From NCBI RefSeq assembly GCF_024623785.1, contig NZ_JANKBZ010000016.1, positions 62,001 through 126,000 on the forward strand: a stretch of 64,000 bases of DNA. Reading direction: 5' to 3'. Both the position numbers and the translations under genes were made by a program. Positions 8,419-16,819 of the stretch are shown in pieces. Source of the DNA: Archangium lipolyticum. GTDB taxonomy: Bacteria > Myxococcota > Myxococcia > Myxococcales > Myxococcaceae. The stretch's first letter is position 1. The number at the start of each line of letters is the position of its first letter. The notes beneath the pieces are model-generated. The model did not search any database. It was not told the DNA's origin and saw nothing but the letters and a program-made list of their open reading frames with translations.

Positions 8419-9263
8419 CAGTGAGTCTCCTTCGCGGTCGAGGGTGCGCTGTCATTCGGCGACAGCACCCAGGTGACGACTGCTCCCACGGCGGCGAGCC
8501 CCGCCGTGCCGAACAGCACGTTGGCCACATTCGCGCTGCTCCGGGCGTCCTCCCAGTGCGAGCGCGTCACATCCTGGTACGGGGTGTTCCGCGCGTCGGT
8601 CACGCTGGCTCGCGACTGAAAGCCGAACATCGTTCCTACTCCGAGCGCCGCGACCCCTACTCCCGCCAGCACCATGGACGTCATGGGCACCCGCTTGCGC
8701 GAAAGCTCCGTCACACGGGTTACAAACGGCGAGGGCGTCGCGGGCGTGGGCGCGCTCAGATCGGGCGCCGGGGCCGGCTGCTCGGGCCGGTCCTTGCTGG
8801 CGATGGCAGGAGGGTTCGGTTCCTTCGGGGAACTGGTCTTTGGCGCGGGCCTGGGCGTTTGCGCCACCGGCGGAGCCCGGCCCAGCTCCTTGTACACGCG
8901 CGCCCTCATCTCCTCGAAGTCACGCTCGACCTTCGGCGAGACCGTCAGCGGCAGCTTCGCCTCCGGGTTGAGCAGCAGCCCTGTCTTGAAGGCCGTCTGG
9001 GATTGCTCCCTCTTCCCCAGGTCCGCCAGGATGATGCCCTCGTGCAACGCGATGGCCACGTCCTGCTCCATGTTCCGCGCCAATCCCTTGGCTCGCTGGA
9101 GCTGCTCCATCGCCCGCTCGTACTCCAGGCTCTCGTAGAGCCTCACCGCGGCGGTGAGGTAGCGGTTGAAGGCATCCTGCGCGTGCGCCGCCCTCGGGGT
9201 GGCTGCCACGGTCAGCATGCACAGGGCCAGTATCAGTCGCGCATGGAGCGGGAAACTCGGCAT
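8418..9263 (-). CDS. Exported TPR-like protein with C-terminal membrane segments
   Basis: 281 residues. A signal peptide (LILALCMLTVAATPRAAHAQ) is followed by helical TPR-like repeats (residues about 30-110, YESLEYERAMEQLQRAK, AFKTGLLLNPEAKL), a Pro/Ala-rich linker, and two hydrophobic segments near residues 195-215 and 240-265. This architecture is common in myxobacterial envelope proteins, where it often partners a lipoprotein or kinase. It is translationally coupled to the downstream MopE-repeat lipoprotein. No enzymatic motif is visible. Confidence 0.8.
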   Translation of the reverse strand: MPSFPLHARLILALCMLTVAATPRAAHAQDAFNRYLTAAVRLYESLEYERAMEQLQRAKGLARNMEQDVAIALHEGIILADLGKREQSQTAFKTGLLLNPEAKLPLTVSPKVERDFEEMRARVYKELGRAPPVAQTPRPAPKTSSPKEPNPPAIASKDRPEQPAPAPDLSAPTPATPSPFVTRVTELSRKRVPMTSMVLAGVGVAALGVGTMFGFQSRASVTDARNTPYQDVTRSHWEDARSSANVANVLFGTAGLAAVGAVVTWVLSPNDSAPSTAKETH

Positions 9264-9345
9264 GGCGCGCGATGCTAGGGGCCGGATGTAGGTGTGTCTA
9301 CTTGGACCGGGGTTGACTCAGTTGGTACGAAGACAACCCGAGGGG

Positions 9346-10722
9346 TCAAAGACCCTCACCCCGTCCCTCTCCCAGAGGGAGAGGGGAGGTGGGCACGTGC
9401 ACTGGCAATTCCAGACACAGGCGCGCTCCTCCCTCCGGCCGGTTCTCCGCTCTCAGCGTCCCTCCGAAGCGCTCCACCAGCTCCTTCGAAATCGACAGCC
9501 CCAGCCCCGTTCCCTTCTCCGGTCCCTTCGTCGTGAAGAACGTGTCGAAGATCCTCGGCAATACCTCGGGCGGGATTCCCGGTCCGTTGTCCTCCACCAT
9601 CAACGTCACCTTCCCCCCCTCCGCCACTCCCCTCACCGTCACCTCTCCCCCCTGCACCTTCGCCTCCTCCAGCGCGTCCCCCGCGTTCACCAGCAGGTTC
9701 AACAGCACCTGCGCCAGTCTCCTCCTCGTGGCGAACACCTCCGGCAGCTCCGCCGGCACCTCCACCTTCAGCTTCGCCACGTGCTTGAGCCTCACCGCCG
9801 CCAGCCTCGTCGCGTCCGTCACCACGTCCGCCAGCGCGCACTCGCAGGGATCCTCTTGATCCATCCTCGAGAAGCCCTTCAGGTCCGAGACGATTTGACG
9901 GATCCGCTCCACCCCCGTGCGCGTCTCGTCCATCACCTCCTGCAACTCCTGACGCGTCTCGTCCGGCAGCTGCTGCGCCAGCACCTCCGTCCTCAGGAAG
10001 TCCAGGTTCGAGCGCACGAACGCCAGCGGGTTGTTGATTTCATGCATCACGCTCGCCGCCAGCCGCCCCACCGTCGCCAGCTTCTCCGTCTGCGCCCGGT
10101 AGCGATCGGCCACCGTCAGCTTCTCCAGCGACTCGCGCCGCGCCCGCTCCAGCCGCGCCGCGCTCTCCGCCGTCTGCGCCTTGCGCAGCTGCGCCGAGGC
10201 GTACGTCGCGAAGAACGCGGACGAGCCCACCATGCTCGCCCACCCCAGTGCGTGCGGCACGCTGTCGTGCGTCGCCAGCAGCAGGCCCAGCACCCCCAGC
10301 GACGTGGTGATGCCACTGCCCAGCACCGGCCCCACATGCCGCGGATGCACGAGCGCCATCATCATCGGCACCGTCGGCACCAGGTTGATGTACGGGCTCT
10401 GGATTCCTCCCGTGAACGGAATGAGGCTCAGGAAGAAGGCGCTCGTGAGCACGCTGTTGACCGTGGCCAGCATCGGGTACCAGCGCTCGTCCAGCTTCCA
10501 CACCAGCCAGATGTAGGTCATCAACTGCGTGAACCACAGCACCCGCGTCACCAGCAGCTCGAGGCTCGTCCGTCCCAGGATGAGCACGTCCATGCCGTAC
10601 AGCAGGAGGATGCCCACCGCGAACACCAGGCTCTTGCGCCGGCGTTGTTCCCTCTCCGTGCTCGCGGCTTCCGCGGGGACCGGGGTGTCGATGGGGCGAA
10701 GCGAGGGAATCGGGAGCTGCAC
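9346..10722 (-). CDS. Membrane sensor histidine kinase
   Basis: 458 residues from a GTG at 10722, which has GAGGA upstream and lies 11 bases after the stop of the methyltransferase gene. The frame is open much further upstream, but that part overlaps the methyltransferase. Five to six hydrophobic helices fill residues about 30-190. A short coiled coil follows, then the H-box (SVMHEINNPLAF), N-box (LLNLLVNAGDALEEA) and G boxes (VEDNGPGIPPEV, GTGLGLSIS), so a complete HisKA-HATPase core. No receiver domain. The last 15 residues (PTSPLPLGEGRGEGL) and the stop come from a palindromic repeat that has run into the gene end. Confidence 0.92.
   Translation of the reverse strand: MQLPIPSLRPIDTPVPAEAASTEREQRRRKSLVFAVGILLLYGMDVLILGRTSLELLVTRVLWFTQLMTYIWLVWKLDERWYPMLATVNSVLTSAFFLSLIPFTGGIQSPYINLVPTVPMMMALVHPRHVGPVLGSGITTSLGVLGLLLATHDSVPHALGWASMVGSSAFFATYASAQLRKAQTAESAARLERARRESLEKLTVADRYRAQTEKLATVGRLAASVMHEINNPLAFVRSNLDFLRTEVLAQQLPDETRQELQEVMDETRTGVERIRQIVSDLKGFSRMDQEDPCECALADVVTDATRLAAVRLKHVAKLKVEVPAELPEVFATRRRLAQVLLNLLVNAGDALEEAKVQGGEVTVRGVAEGGKVTLMVEDNGPGIPPEVLPRIFDTFFTTKGPEKGTGLGLSISKELVERFGGTLRAENRPEGGARLCLELPVHVPTSPLPLGEGRGEGL
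9352..9387 (+). repeat. Palindromic repeat, copy 1 (inside the histidine kinase 3' end)
   Basis: Has the family core CCCTCTCCC-AGA-GGGAGAGGG preceded by ACCCTCACCCCGT. The flank AACCCGAGGG to its left matches copies 8 and 9 (inverted), so the full unit is about 60 bases here. It encodes the last residues of the kinase. Confidence 0.9.
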
Positions 10723-10733
10723 GGGTCTTTTCC

Positions 10734-11456
10734 TCAGCGCCGGGTGGCGATCACCACGCGAAACCCGTAGCGCCCATAGGGCTCGGGCAGCGCTTCCGGC
10801 CGCACGTCCACGGTGAACCCGTGGGTCTCCAGCAGCGCGCGGGCTCGCGGCAGCAGGAAGGTCAGGTAGTACATGACGAAGGGTGGCTTCCAGAGCGCGT
10901 TGCGCACCCGCATGGCCGCGTTGAAGGCCCTCGCCACCCAGTAACCGGGGCGCAGCCTCGAGGGCTCCTCCCCCGTGACGAACACGAACCGGCCTCCCGG
11001 TCTCAGCGCCCGGTGGATGCCCGCCACCAGCCTCGGCTCGTCCTCCTCCAGCACGTGTCCGAAGGCCCCGAAGCTCGTCACCAGATCGAACTCCTCGCGC
11101 CAGGGCATCTCCAACGCGTCGCCCCGCACCAGCTCCACCCGCGCCTCTCCCGGCACGTCCGCCAGCAGCCGCCCCGCCTCGTCCAGCATCCCCTGGCTCA
11201 GGTCCAACCCCACCACCCGCTCGCGGCACAGCGGCTTCAGGTAGCGCATCGCCGCCCCCGTCCCGCAGCACACGTCCAGCCCGCTCCCCACGCTCCCAGG
11301 ACTCCCCGCCAGCTCCAGGCTCGCCTTCAGCAGCGCGTCCGGCGTGCGGAACGGCGTGTACTCGAACTTGGGCGCCAGCAGGTCATACCCGCGCTCCACC
11401 GAGCTCAGGCCCTGCTGCACGAGCTCCACGAGGCTCGGTCCCTTGGGGTGGAACAT
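10734..11456 (-). CDS. SAM-dependent methyltransferase (class I)
   Basis: 240 residues. The SAM-binding glycine-rich loop is LDVCCGTGAAMRYL near residue 60, followed by an acidic strand end (VVGLDLSQGML) and motif DLVTSFGAFGHV. C-terminal part (PGGRFVFVTGEEPSRL) fits the usual fold. Substrate unknown; small-molecule rather than RNA or DNA is suggested by the short length. It lies immediately upstream of a membrane histidine kinase with an 11-base gap, so they are probably co-transcribed. Confidence 0.88.
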   Translation of the reverse strand: MFHPKGPSLVELVQQGLSSVERGYDLLAPKFEYTPFRTPDALLKASLELAGSPGSVGSGLDVCCGTGAAMRYLKPLCRERVVGLDLSQGMLDEAGRLLADVPGEARVELVRGDALEMPWREEFDLVTSFGAFGHVLEEDEPRLVAGIHRALRPGGRFVFVTGEEPSRLRPGYWVARAFNAAMRVRNALWKPPFVMYYLTFLLPRARALLETHGFTVDVRPEALPEPYGRYGFRVVIATRR

Positions 11457-11572
11457 GAGATCCCCTGGTCTACTCCAGGTCGTCTCGTGCGCGTGATTCT
11501 TGTTCGCTGAGAGTGTAGAAATGCTGTAGCGCTAGATAATCCCGGGCACTTGGGACGTGCGGTAGCGGACGT

Positions 11573-13144
11573 TCAGCGGGAGCGGGGCAGCTGGAAGAAG
11601 AAGGTGATGCCGGGGCGGCCCGCGTGGTCGTGCACGCCGAGGGTGCCGCCGTGGCGCGCGATGATTTCGCGCGAGATGTACAGGCCCAGGCCCAGGCCGG
11701 GCTGGTGCACGGAGGAGGACAGCCGGTTGAAGCGCTGGAAGAGCAGGCCCTGCTCCTCGGGGGAAATCCCCGGGCCCTCGTCGGAGACGGAGACACGGAA
11801 GGCGCCGTCCCACTGCGCGAGCCCCACGGCCACGCGGGCCTCGGCCGGGGTGTACTTCATCGCGTTGTCGAGGAAGTTGCCGAGCACCTGTTCGATGCGA
11901 TCCCTGTCCGCGCTCACCCAGGCGACGCTCTCGAGCAGCTGCACCTCCAGCGGACGCTGCGGGTGCTGCTGGCGGAAGTCCTCGGCCACGTCGGCCACCA
12001 GGGAGCGCAGGTCCACCGGCCGCGTGCGGATGTGCAGCTGGCCCCGCTCCAGCCGCGAGGCGTCCAGCAGATCATTCGCCAGCCGGGTGAGGCGCCCCGT
12101 GTAGCGCTCCATGCGCGAGATGAGCGTGACGTCCGAGACGGGCTGGTGCGCCTCCAGCTGGCGCCGGGCCTGGGTGAGCACCAGGTGCAGCGACGTCAGG
12201 GGCGTGCGCAGCTCGTGTGAGGCGATGTTGAGGAACTCGGTCTTGGTGCGGTCGGCGGCCACCGCGGCGTCCTTGAGCTTCTGCAGCTCCGCGGTGCGCT
12301 CGCGCACGCGCACCTCCAGCTCGTCGTGGGCTCGGGCCAGCGCCGCCTCGGCGCGCTTGCGGTCGGTGATGTCCAGGACGATGCCCACCAGCCCCGCCGG
12401 CTGCCCGCGCGCGTCGGTGTACGTGGCCTTGTAGAAGATGACGTCGTGCACCTCGCCGGAGCCGAAGCGCACCTGGGACTCGTACGTCTGGATGCCGGGG
12501 CGGTCGAAGAGCTCCTGATCCTTGGCGGCGTAGCGCGCGGCGAGCTCGGGCGGGGCCATCTCCCAGACGGACTTGCCGACGATGTCCTCGCGCTCCTTGC
12601 CGTGCATCTCCAGGAAGGCGCGGTTGCAGCCGCGGTAACGCCCATCCAGCGTCTTGTGGAAGATGGGGTTGGGGATGCTGTCGATGAGCTTCTGGAAGAA
12701 CTCCACCTGCTCGTGCAGCGCCTGCGCGCGCCCCGTCACCTCCACGCCGGTGAGGATGAGGTAGCCGGCGGCCTCCCCGGAGTCGAGCCGCGAGGTGCTC
12801 CATTCAATCAACCGGCGCTGGCCCTCGCGGGTGTTGTGCCAGAGGCCGTCGTGGCGGGCGGGATGGGGGCCTTCCACCAGCCGCGCGAGCGCCTGGCGCT
12901 CCGGCTCCTGCTCCAACCCTGGCGTGACGAGCTCCTCCAGACGCAGGCCCCGCGCCTCGAGGCTGGAGCGCCCGAGGACCTGCTCCCCCAGCTGGTTGAG
13001 GTGGACGATGCACCCCTTCGGGTCGAGCACCAGCACGAGCGCCTGGATGGCATCCAGGAGAACGGCGGGGCCCAGTCCGGAGGGCAGGGCCGTGCCTGCC
13101 CGGTCGGAGAGGTCCATCGGCGACAAGGCCATGTGATGCAGCAT
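11573..13144 (-). CDS. PAS-domain sensor histidine kinase, soluble
   Basis: 523 residues without membrane segments. A first PAS-like domain covers about residues 20-135, a second about 145-265 (NPIFHKTLDGRYRGCNRAFLEM, then GIVLDITDRKRAEA, the PAC ending). A coiled coil leads to the H-box SHELRTPLTSL near residue 318, then HATPase motifs NFLDNAMKYT, VSDEGPGIS and GLGLYIS. No receiver or output domain, so it must signal to a separate partner. The start is uncertain: Met 1 and Met 5 both lack a clear ribosome-binding site. Confidence 0.92.
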   Translation of the reverse strand: MLHHMALSPMDLSDRAGTALPSGLGPAVLLDAIQALVLVLDPKGCIVHLNQLGEQVLGRSSLEARGLRLEELVTPGLEQEPERQALARLVEGPHPARHDGLWHNTREGQRRLIEWSTSRLDSGEAAGYLILTGVEVTGRAQALHEQVEFFQKLIDSIPNPIFHKTLDGRYRGCNRAFLEMHGKEREDIVGKSVWEMAPPELAARYAAKDQELFDRPGIQTYESQVRFGSGEVHDVIFYKATYTDARGQPAGLVGIVLDITDRKRAEAALARAHDELEVRVRERTAELQKLKDAAVAADRTKTEFLNIASHELRTPLTSLHLVLTQARRQLEAHQPVSDVTLISRMERYTGRLTRLANDLLDASRLERGQLHIRTRPVDLRSLVADVAEDFRQQHPQRPLEVQLLESVAWVSADRDRIEQVLGNFLDNAMKYTPAEARVAVGLAQWDGAFRVSVSDEGPGISPEEQGLLFQRFNRLSSSVHQPGLGLGLYISREIIARHGGTLGVHDHAGRPGITFFFQLPRSR

Positions 13145-13226
13145 ACCCGTATCGATCTTTGGTGCTCCGATGCTTTTTTCCCCGGCGTGGCGCCCGTCCC
13201 GTGGACAGGCGGCCAGTCCTCGGGGC

Positions 13227-13445
13227 TCAGTGCATCGTGGGCGCGGCGTCGGGCTCCATGTAGACGCCGTCGGAGATGCCGGTGCGGGCCTCGAACTCGC
13301 TACAACCGCTCATGCCGGACACCTGGAGGTCGAATTTGCGCAAATCCGGCTCCATGCAGCGGGCCACCTCGGTGTCGTCCGGGTTGGCATGGTGGCTGGC
13401 GAAGTAACGACAGCCCTTGCAGTTGCCCCAATTCTTGTCGGCCAT
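13227..13445 (-). CDS. Small Cys-rich protein of unknown function
   Basis: 72 residues starting at the ATG at 13445, which has GAGAGGA six bases upstream. An in-frame opening further upstream lacks this. It holds a CKGC pair, a central Cys in VARCMEPD and another in MSGCSEFE, spaced like a small metal- or cluster-binding knuckle (four Cys in all), plus His-His (SHHANPDD). No signal peptide, so probably cytosolic. Stands alone between a kinase and a lipoprotein gene. I do not recognise a named family. Confidence 0.75.
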   Translation of the reverse strand: MADKNWGNCKGCRYFASHHANPDDTEVARCMEPDLRKFDLQVSGMSGCSEFEARTGISDGVYMEPDAAPTMH

Positions 13446-13598
13446 GGCTTCCTCTCGGGTGGATGGGGAATCGTCTCCTTCGAGGGTGGGGCCGGGACAC
13501 CGGGGCCACAAGCGACGCCAGCCCGCACGGCTGCTCCAGGCGGGGGCGCACGGCGAACGGCACGAGGGACGGACGGGGTGGGGCCGTCATCCGCACAG

Positions 13599-13628
13599 CC
13601 CCCTCCGGGGTGGAGGTCCCGGAGGGGG
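13599..13628 (-). terminator. Strong GC hairpin downstream of the lipoprotein gene
   Basis: An 11-base perfect stem (CCCCCTCCGGG with CCCGGAGGGGG) and an 8-base loop lie about 110 bases past the lipoprotein stop and ahead of the small Cys-rich gene. There is no U-run, so this is a hairpin terminator or processing site only by analogy with other GC-rich genomes. The rest of the 295-base gap shows nothing else clear. Confidence 0.45.
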
Positions 13629-13740
13629 CCGGGCCCGAGCCACGGTGGGAGGCAACCCCCGTGTGCGGGCCGGCAATCCACCAGGGCGCGAGATGCTGGG
13701 AGAAGTGGGGCTCGCGTCCCGGGTGGATTGACGGTTCGGG

Positions 13741-14559
13741 CTAGTTCTTGGACTTGCGCAACTCTCCGCTGTTCTTGATGTTGCTCTTCACGGTCTCCTC
13801 GGCGCCGCTGCAGTCGCCCCTGGCGCGCGCGTCGACGCGCAGGACGTCGCTGCTCATCTCCAGGTCGCCCTGCTGGAGGCACGCGGCCACGGGCAGGCCC
13901 TCGAGCCACGCATGGGGCTCGAGCAGCGCGAGCAGCGTGTCATTGGCGCCCACCTCCACGCCCGTGGCGGACTCGAAGCGCGCGTCCTCGCTGAACCTGA
14001 GCTTGAGCTCCAGGGTGGAGGGCGTGGAGTCCTGGGTGAAGCTGGCCTTCACGAGCATGCTGTAGCCCACGAGGGGCTCGGTGGCGGCGACCTCGCCTTC
14101 CTTGGCCTCCTCGAGGCGGAAGTCGATGCGCTTGTAGGTGCCCGCGGGCAGGCGCAGCGTGGCCAGGTCCGGCAGGGTGGCGCCCGTCATCAGGTCCACG
14201 ATGATGGGACCGGGGATGACCACGGTGCCCGAGCCGCTGCCGGACTCACCGCCCTTGCAGGTGGCGCCCGCCAGCAGGCCGCGCACATCGCCGCACTTCG
14301 TCCCCTGGGGCAGGTCCAGGCGGATGTCCTTGAGGTGGATGCGGGCCTCGGTGAGCGTGAAGGTGACGCCGTCGCTGGAGAGGAACGTGGGCGTGGGGTA
14401 GATGGGGCGATGGTCGGCCTGGACGTGGACGCTGGCGGCCTGGGCCTGGGCCTCGTAGACGGAGAAGCTCAGCGAGGCGCCCTCTCCCCCGCAGGCTGCG
14501 AGCGACACGGCGGCGGCGGACAGCAGCGTCTGACGGAGCGAGGGAGCTCGGAAGTTCAT
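13741..14559 (-). CDS. Lipoprotein with a DUF4382-like domain
   Basis: 272 residues from the ATG at 14559, which begins a lipoprotein signal (AAAVSLAACGGEG). The mature part is beta-rich: a strand pair with FTLTEARIHLKDIRL, then GPIIVDLMTGATLPDLATL and LPAGTYKRIDFRL. This order (valued strand, vDLl, LPaGtY) resembles DUF4382 domains of exported bacterial proteins. Cys at about 127 and 138 could pair. Function unknown. Monocistronic as far as spacing shows, divergent from the secretin fragment gene at 14758. Confidence 0.75.
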   Translation of the reverse strand: MNFRAPSLRQTLLSAAAVSLAACGGEGASLSFSVYEAQAQAASVHVQADHRPIYPTPTFLSSDGVTFTLTEARIHLKDIRLDLPQGTKCGDVRGLLAGATCKGGESGSGSGTVVIPGPIIVDLMTGATLPDLATLRLPAGTYKRIDFRLEEAKEGEVAATEPLVGYSMLVKASFTQDSTPSTLELKLRFSEDARFESATGVEVGANDTLLALLEPHAWLEGLPVAACLQQGDLEMSSDVLRVDARARGDCSGAEETVKSNIKNSGELRKSKN

Positions 14560-14757
14560 GGTCGTCGGGTCGGAGCGGGAGGTTCCGTTGGGCAGTTCTT
14601 CCCGTTCCAGTACCCTGGACCCCACGCGTTGGATATCGGCCACAAGGATTCTGTGCCTACATGTGGGGCCGGGCCCCACCTCGGAGGCCCGAGGCGCGGG
14701 TGAGGACGTGAGGACGCTGGGTTACACTGGCTCGTCCGTTCCGCCGGAGGATCTCCC

Positions 14758-15270
14758 ATGAGGCATGCCCGAGTCGTGCTCCTGGCGCTGGCGCTCGCCG
14801 CCACGCCTGCCCTGGCCGCGTCGAAGCAAGCGCGGCGCATCTCGTTGGACGTGACGCGGGCCAACATTCACGACGTGTTGCGGATGCTCGCGGACGTGGG
14901 GCGCAAGAACCTGGTGGTGTCCGAGGAGGTGCGGGGGACGGTGACGCTCACGCTGCGCAACGTGCCGTGGACGGAGGCGCTCGAGGTGGTGCTGGCCTCG
15001 CACGGGCTGGGCATGGAGCAGCGGGGCAACATCCTGCGGGTGGCGCCGCTGAAGACGCTCCAGGAGGAGGCCGAGGCGCACGTGAAGCTGAAGCAGGCCC
15101 GGGAGGAGTCGGCCCCGCTGCGCACCTTCCTCGTCCCCGTCAACTACGCGAAGGCGTCGGACCTGGTGCCCCACGTGAAGGCGGTGCTGTCGCCGCGGGG
15201 CAGCGTGAGCGTGGACGCGCGCACCAACACGCTCATCATCACGGACGTGGAGGCGCCGAGGCTTCCGTAG
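14758..15270 (+). CDS. Stand-alone secretin N-terminal domain protein (PilQ-like N0 and part of N1)
   Basis: 170 residues with signal peptide (LLALALAATPALAA) and a GGAGG site seven bases before the ATG. Residues about 25-100 form an STN/N0 domain (ISLDVTRANIHDVLRMLADV, then VTLTLRNVPWTEALEVVL). After a helical linker the N1 domain starts (RTFLVPVNYAKASDLVPHVK, then TNTLIITDVEA) but stops after about 50 residues. The AMIN and membrane-pore parts of PilQ are absent. It is either a decayed secretin or a periplasmic accessory that binds secretin partners. Its 3' end overlaps the convergent gene by 32 bases. Confidence 0.85.
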   Translation: MRHARVVLLALALAATPALAASKQARRISLDVTRANIHDVLRMLADVGRKNLVVSEEVRGTVTLTLRNVPWTEALEVVLASHGLGMEQRGNILRVAPLKTLQEEAEAHVKLKQAREESAPLRTFLVPVNYAKASDLVPHVKAVLSPRGSVSVDARTNTLIITDVEAPRLP

Positions 15271-15877
15271 CGGCCGGGGAGAAGCGGCCGTACCAGTCGA
15301 GCGAGAGCAGCACGTCGCCGCGCCAGGTGGGAGACAGGCCGTGCTCCAGGTCCACGCCGGCGCGCGCGGTGAGGGTGAGGCCCAGGGGCCCCAGCCGTCC
15401 GTGCCCGCCGAGCACCGCGCGCAGGGGGAAGCGGGGGCCGCCGGTGCGGAGGAAGGCCTCGGCTCCGGCCTGGGCGCCGAGGAACCCCTCGAGGCGCGGG
15501 CCCCCGAGGCCCACGAAGAGTCCCCCGTGAGGGCCGAGCCCCGCGTCGGCCGGGCCGCGCACCACACCATAGGCGGTGAGGCCGAGCTGCGCCGAGGCGG
15601 AGAAGGAGCCCTCGCCCGAGCCGAGCCGCCACTGGCCCGCGCCGCGCAGCTCCAGCACGCCGCTGCCCGGGTGGACGAAGAATTCGCCGCCGAACGCGGT
15701 GGGGCGCACGCCGGGTTCGGGGGCCCGGGGGAGGAGGAAGCCCACGCCAACACCCTGGGGGCCCGCGAACAGCGAGAGGCGCGAGTCATCCACGCGGCTC
15801 CGGGCGGTGAGGATGGGGGCCTCGGCGGCGGCCACGGAGGCGAGCAGCAACACGGTGGAGAAGACGAGGGCCTTCAT
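15239..15877 (-). CDS. Exported protein, probable small outer-membrane beta-barrel
   Basis: 212 residues from the ATG at 15877, which begins a signal peptide (VFSTVLLLASVAAAEAP) and overlaps the stop of the upstream hydrolase gene (ATGA). The mature part alternates Gly-rich hydrophobic strands (GVGVGFLLPRA, GQWRLGSGEGSFSASAQLG, LFVGLGGPRLEGFLGAQAG) about ten residues apart, and ends in VLLSLDWYGRF plus a short tail. This is the look of an outer-membrane barrel but no named family is recognised. Convergent overlap of 32 bases with the secretin-fragment gene. Confidence 0.7.
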   Translation of the reverse strand: MKALVFSTVLLLASVAAAEAPILTARSRVDDSRLSLFAGPQGVGVGFLLPRAPEPGVRPTAFGGEFFVHPGSGVLELRGAGQWRLGSGEGSFSASAQLGLTAYGVVRGPADAGLGPHGGLFVGLGGPRLEGFLGAQAGAEAFLRTGGPRFPLRAVLGGHGRLGPLGLTLTARAGVDLEHGLSPTWRGDVLLSLDWYGRFSPAATEASAPPRP

Positions 15878-16770
15878 CGGACGGTCACCTCCGTGCCGGG
15901 GACCTGGCGGATGTCGTCGGCGCCGGTGCCCCGTCCCGCGAGGGCGGCGAGGAGGAAGCGCGAGAGCACCTCGGTGATGCGCTCGTGGGCGGCGTCGAGC
16001 GGCACCGCGGGGGTGCAACCGCCGGTCACGTCCTTCTGGTCGCTGACGGTGAACTGGTAGTGGGTGACGCCCTGGAGCACGGCGAACACGGAGGGAGTGG
16101 GGAGACGGGAGGCCTCGTCGCGGACGCGGGGGAGCGGGGCCGTGCAGTCGAGCTCACCGGCCAGGGAGAGTGAGGGCACCGCGAGCGAGGGGACACGGGG
16201 GGCGTCGGCGGGGTTGGGGTAGCTGGCGAAGAGGGCGAGCGCGGCGAAGCCCCCATCGAGCGCGAGCGTGCTGGCGACGACGCCTCCGAGGGAGTGGCCG
16301 GCCACGGCGATGCGGGCGGGGTCCACGAGGCCCTGGAGGAGGGAGTCCTCGGGGGGAGAGACGAGGAGCTCCCGGGCGAAGCGGCCGTTGTCGGGGGCGG
16401 ACAGGGCGAGCTCCAACGGGTGGGAGGGCAGCGCGACGACGAAGCCCCGGGAGGCGAGGGCCTCGGCGAGCCAGAGGTAGTCCTCGGGCGGGACGAGGCC
16501 GCCGTGGATGAAGACGAGCGCGGGCAGCCGGGAGCCGTCGATGGGCCGGGCGGGGCGGCCCTGCGCATCCGAGGGGAACACCACGCGCACGGGGACGAGG
16601 TCCGTGTGGCGGGCGCGCACCTGGAAGAGGGCTTCGGCGATGGGGGTGGGCTCGGAGCGGAGGAGCTGGCCGGACTGGGGCGCGGGGAGCGCGCAGCCGG
16701 CGAGGACGAGCCCAAGGAAGAGCGGGACGAAGAGGAGGATGTCCCGCGTGGGACTGGCGGGGAGGCGCAT
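15874..16770 (-). CDS. Alpha/beta hydrolase, lipoprotein (lipase/acetylhydrolase-like)
   Basis: 298 residues. N-terminal lipobox VLAGC near residue 25. The hydrolase core has LPALVFIHGGL (oxyanion region), the nucleophile elbow AVAGHSLGG (Ser), an Asp in SLAGELDCTAPLP and a His near the end (GVTHYQFT). It resembles the platelet-activating-factor acetylhydrolase/chlorophyllase-like group. Translationally coupled to a probable beta-barrel gene. Substrate unknown, ester hydrolysis at the envelope is inferred. Confidence 0.85.
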   Translation of the reverse strand: MRLPASPTRDILLFVPLFLGLVLAGCALPAPQSGQLLRSEPTPIAEALFQVRARHTDLVPVRVVFPSDAQGRPARPIDGSRLPALVFIHGGLVPPEDYLWLAEALASRGFVVALPSHPLELALSAPDNGRFARELLVSPPEDSLLQGLVDPARIAVAGHSLGGVVASTLALDGGFAALALFASYPNPADAPRVPSLAVPSLSLAGELDCTAPLPRVRDEASRLPTPSVFAVLQGVTHYQFTVSDQKDVTGGCTPAVPLDAAHERITEVLSRFLLAALAGRGTGADDIRQVPGTEVTVR

Positions 16771-16819
16771 GGGTGGGCCCTGTGTAAGGCCCGGCCCCGT
16801 GGTTCGCCACGCTCCCGGG

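Noticed and set aside
10723-11271. Upstream extension of the histidine kinase at 10722
   Set aside because: Overlaps the methyltransferase gene and reads as Gly/Ala/Arg-rich shadow.
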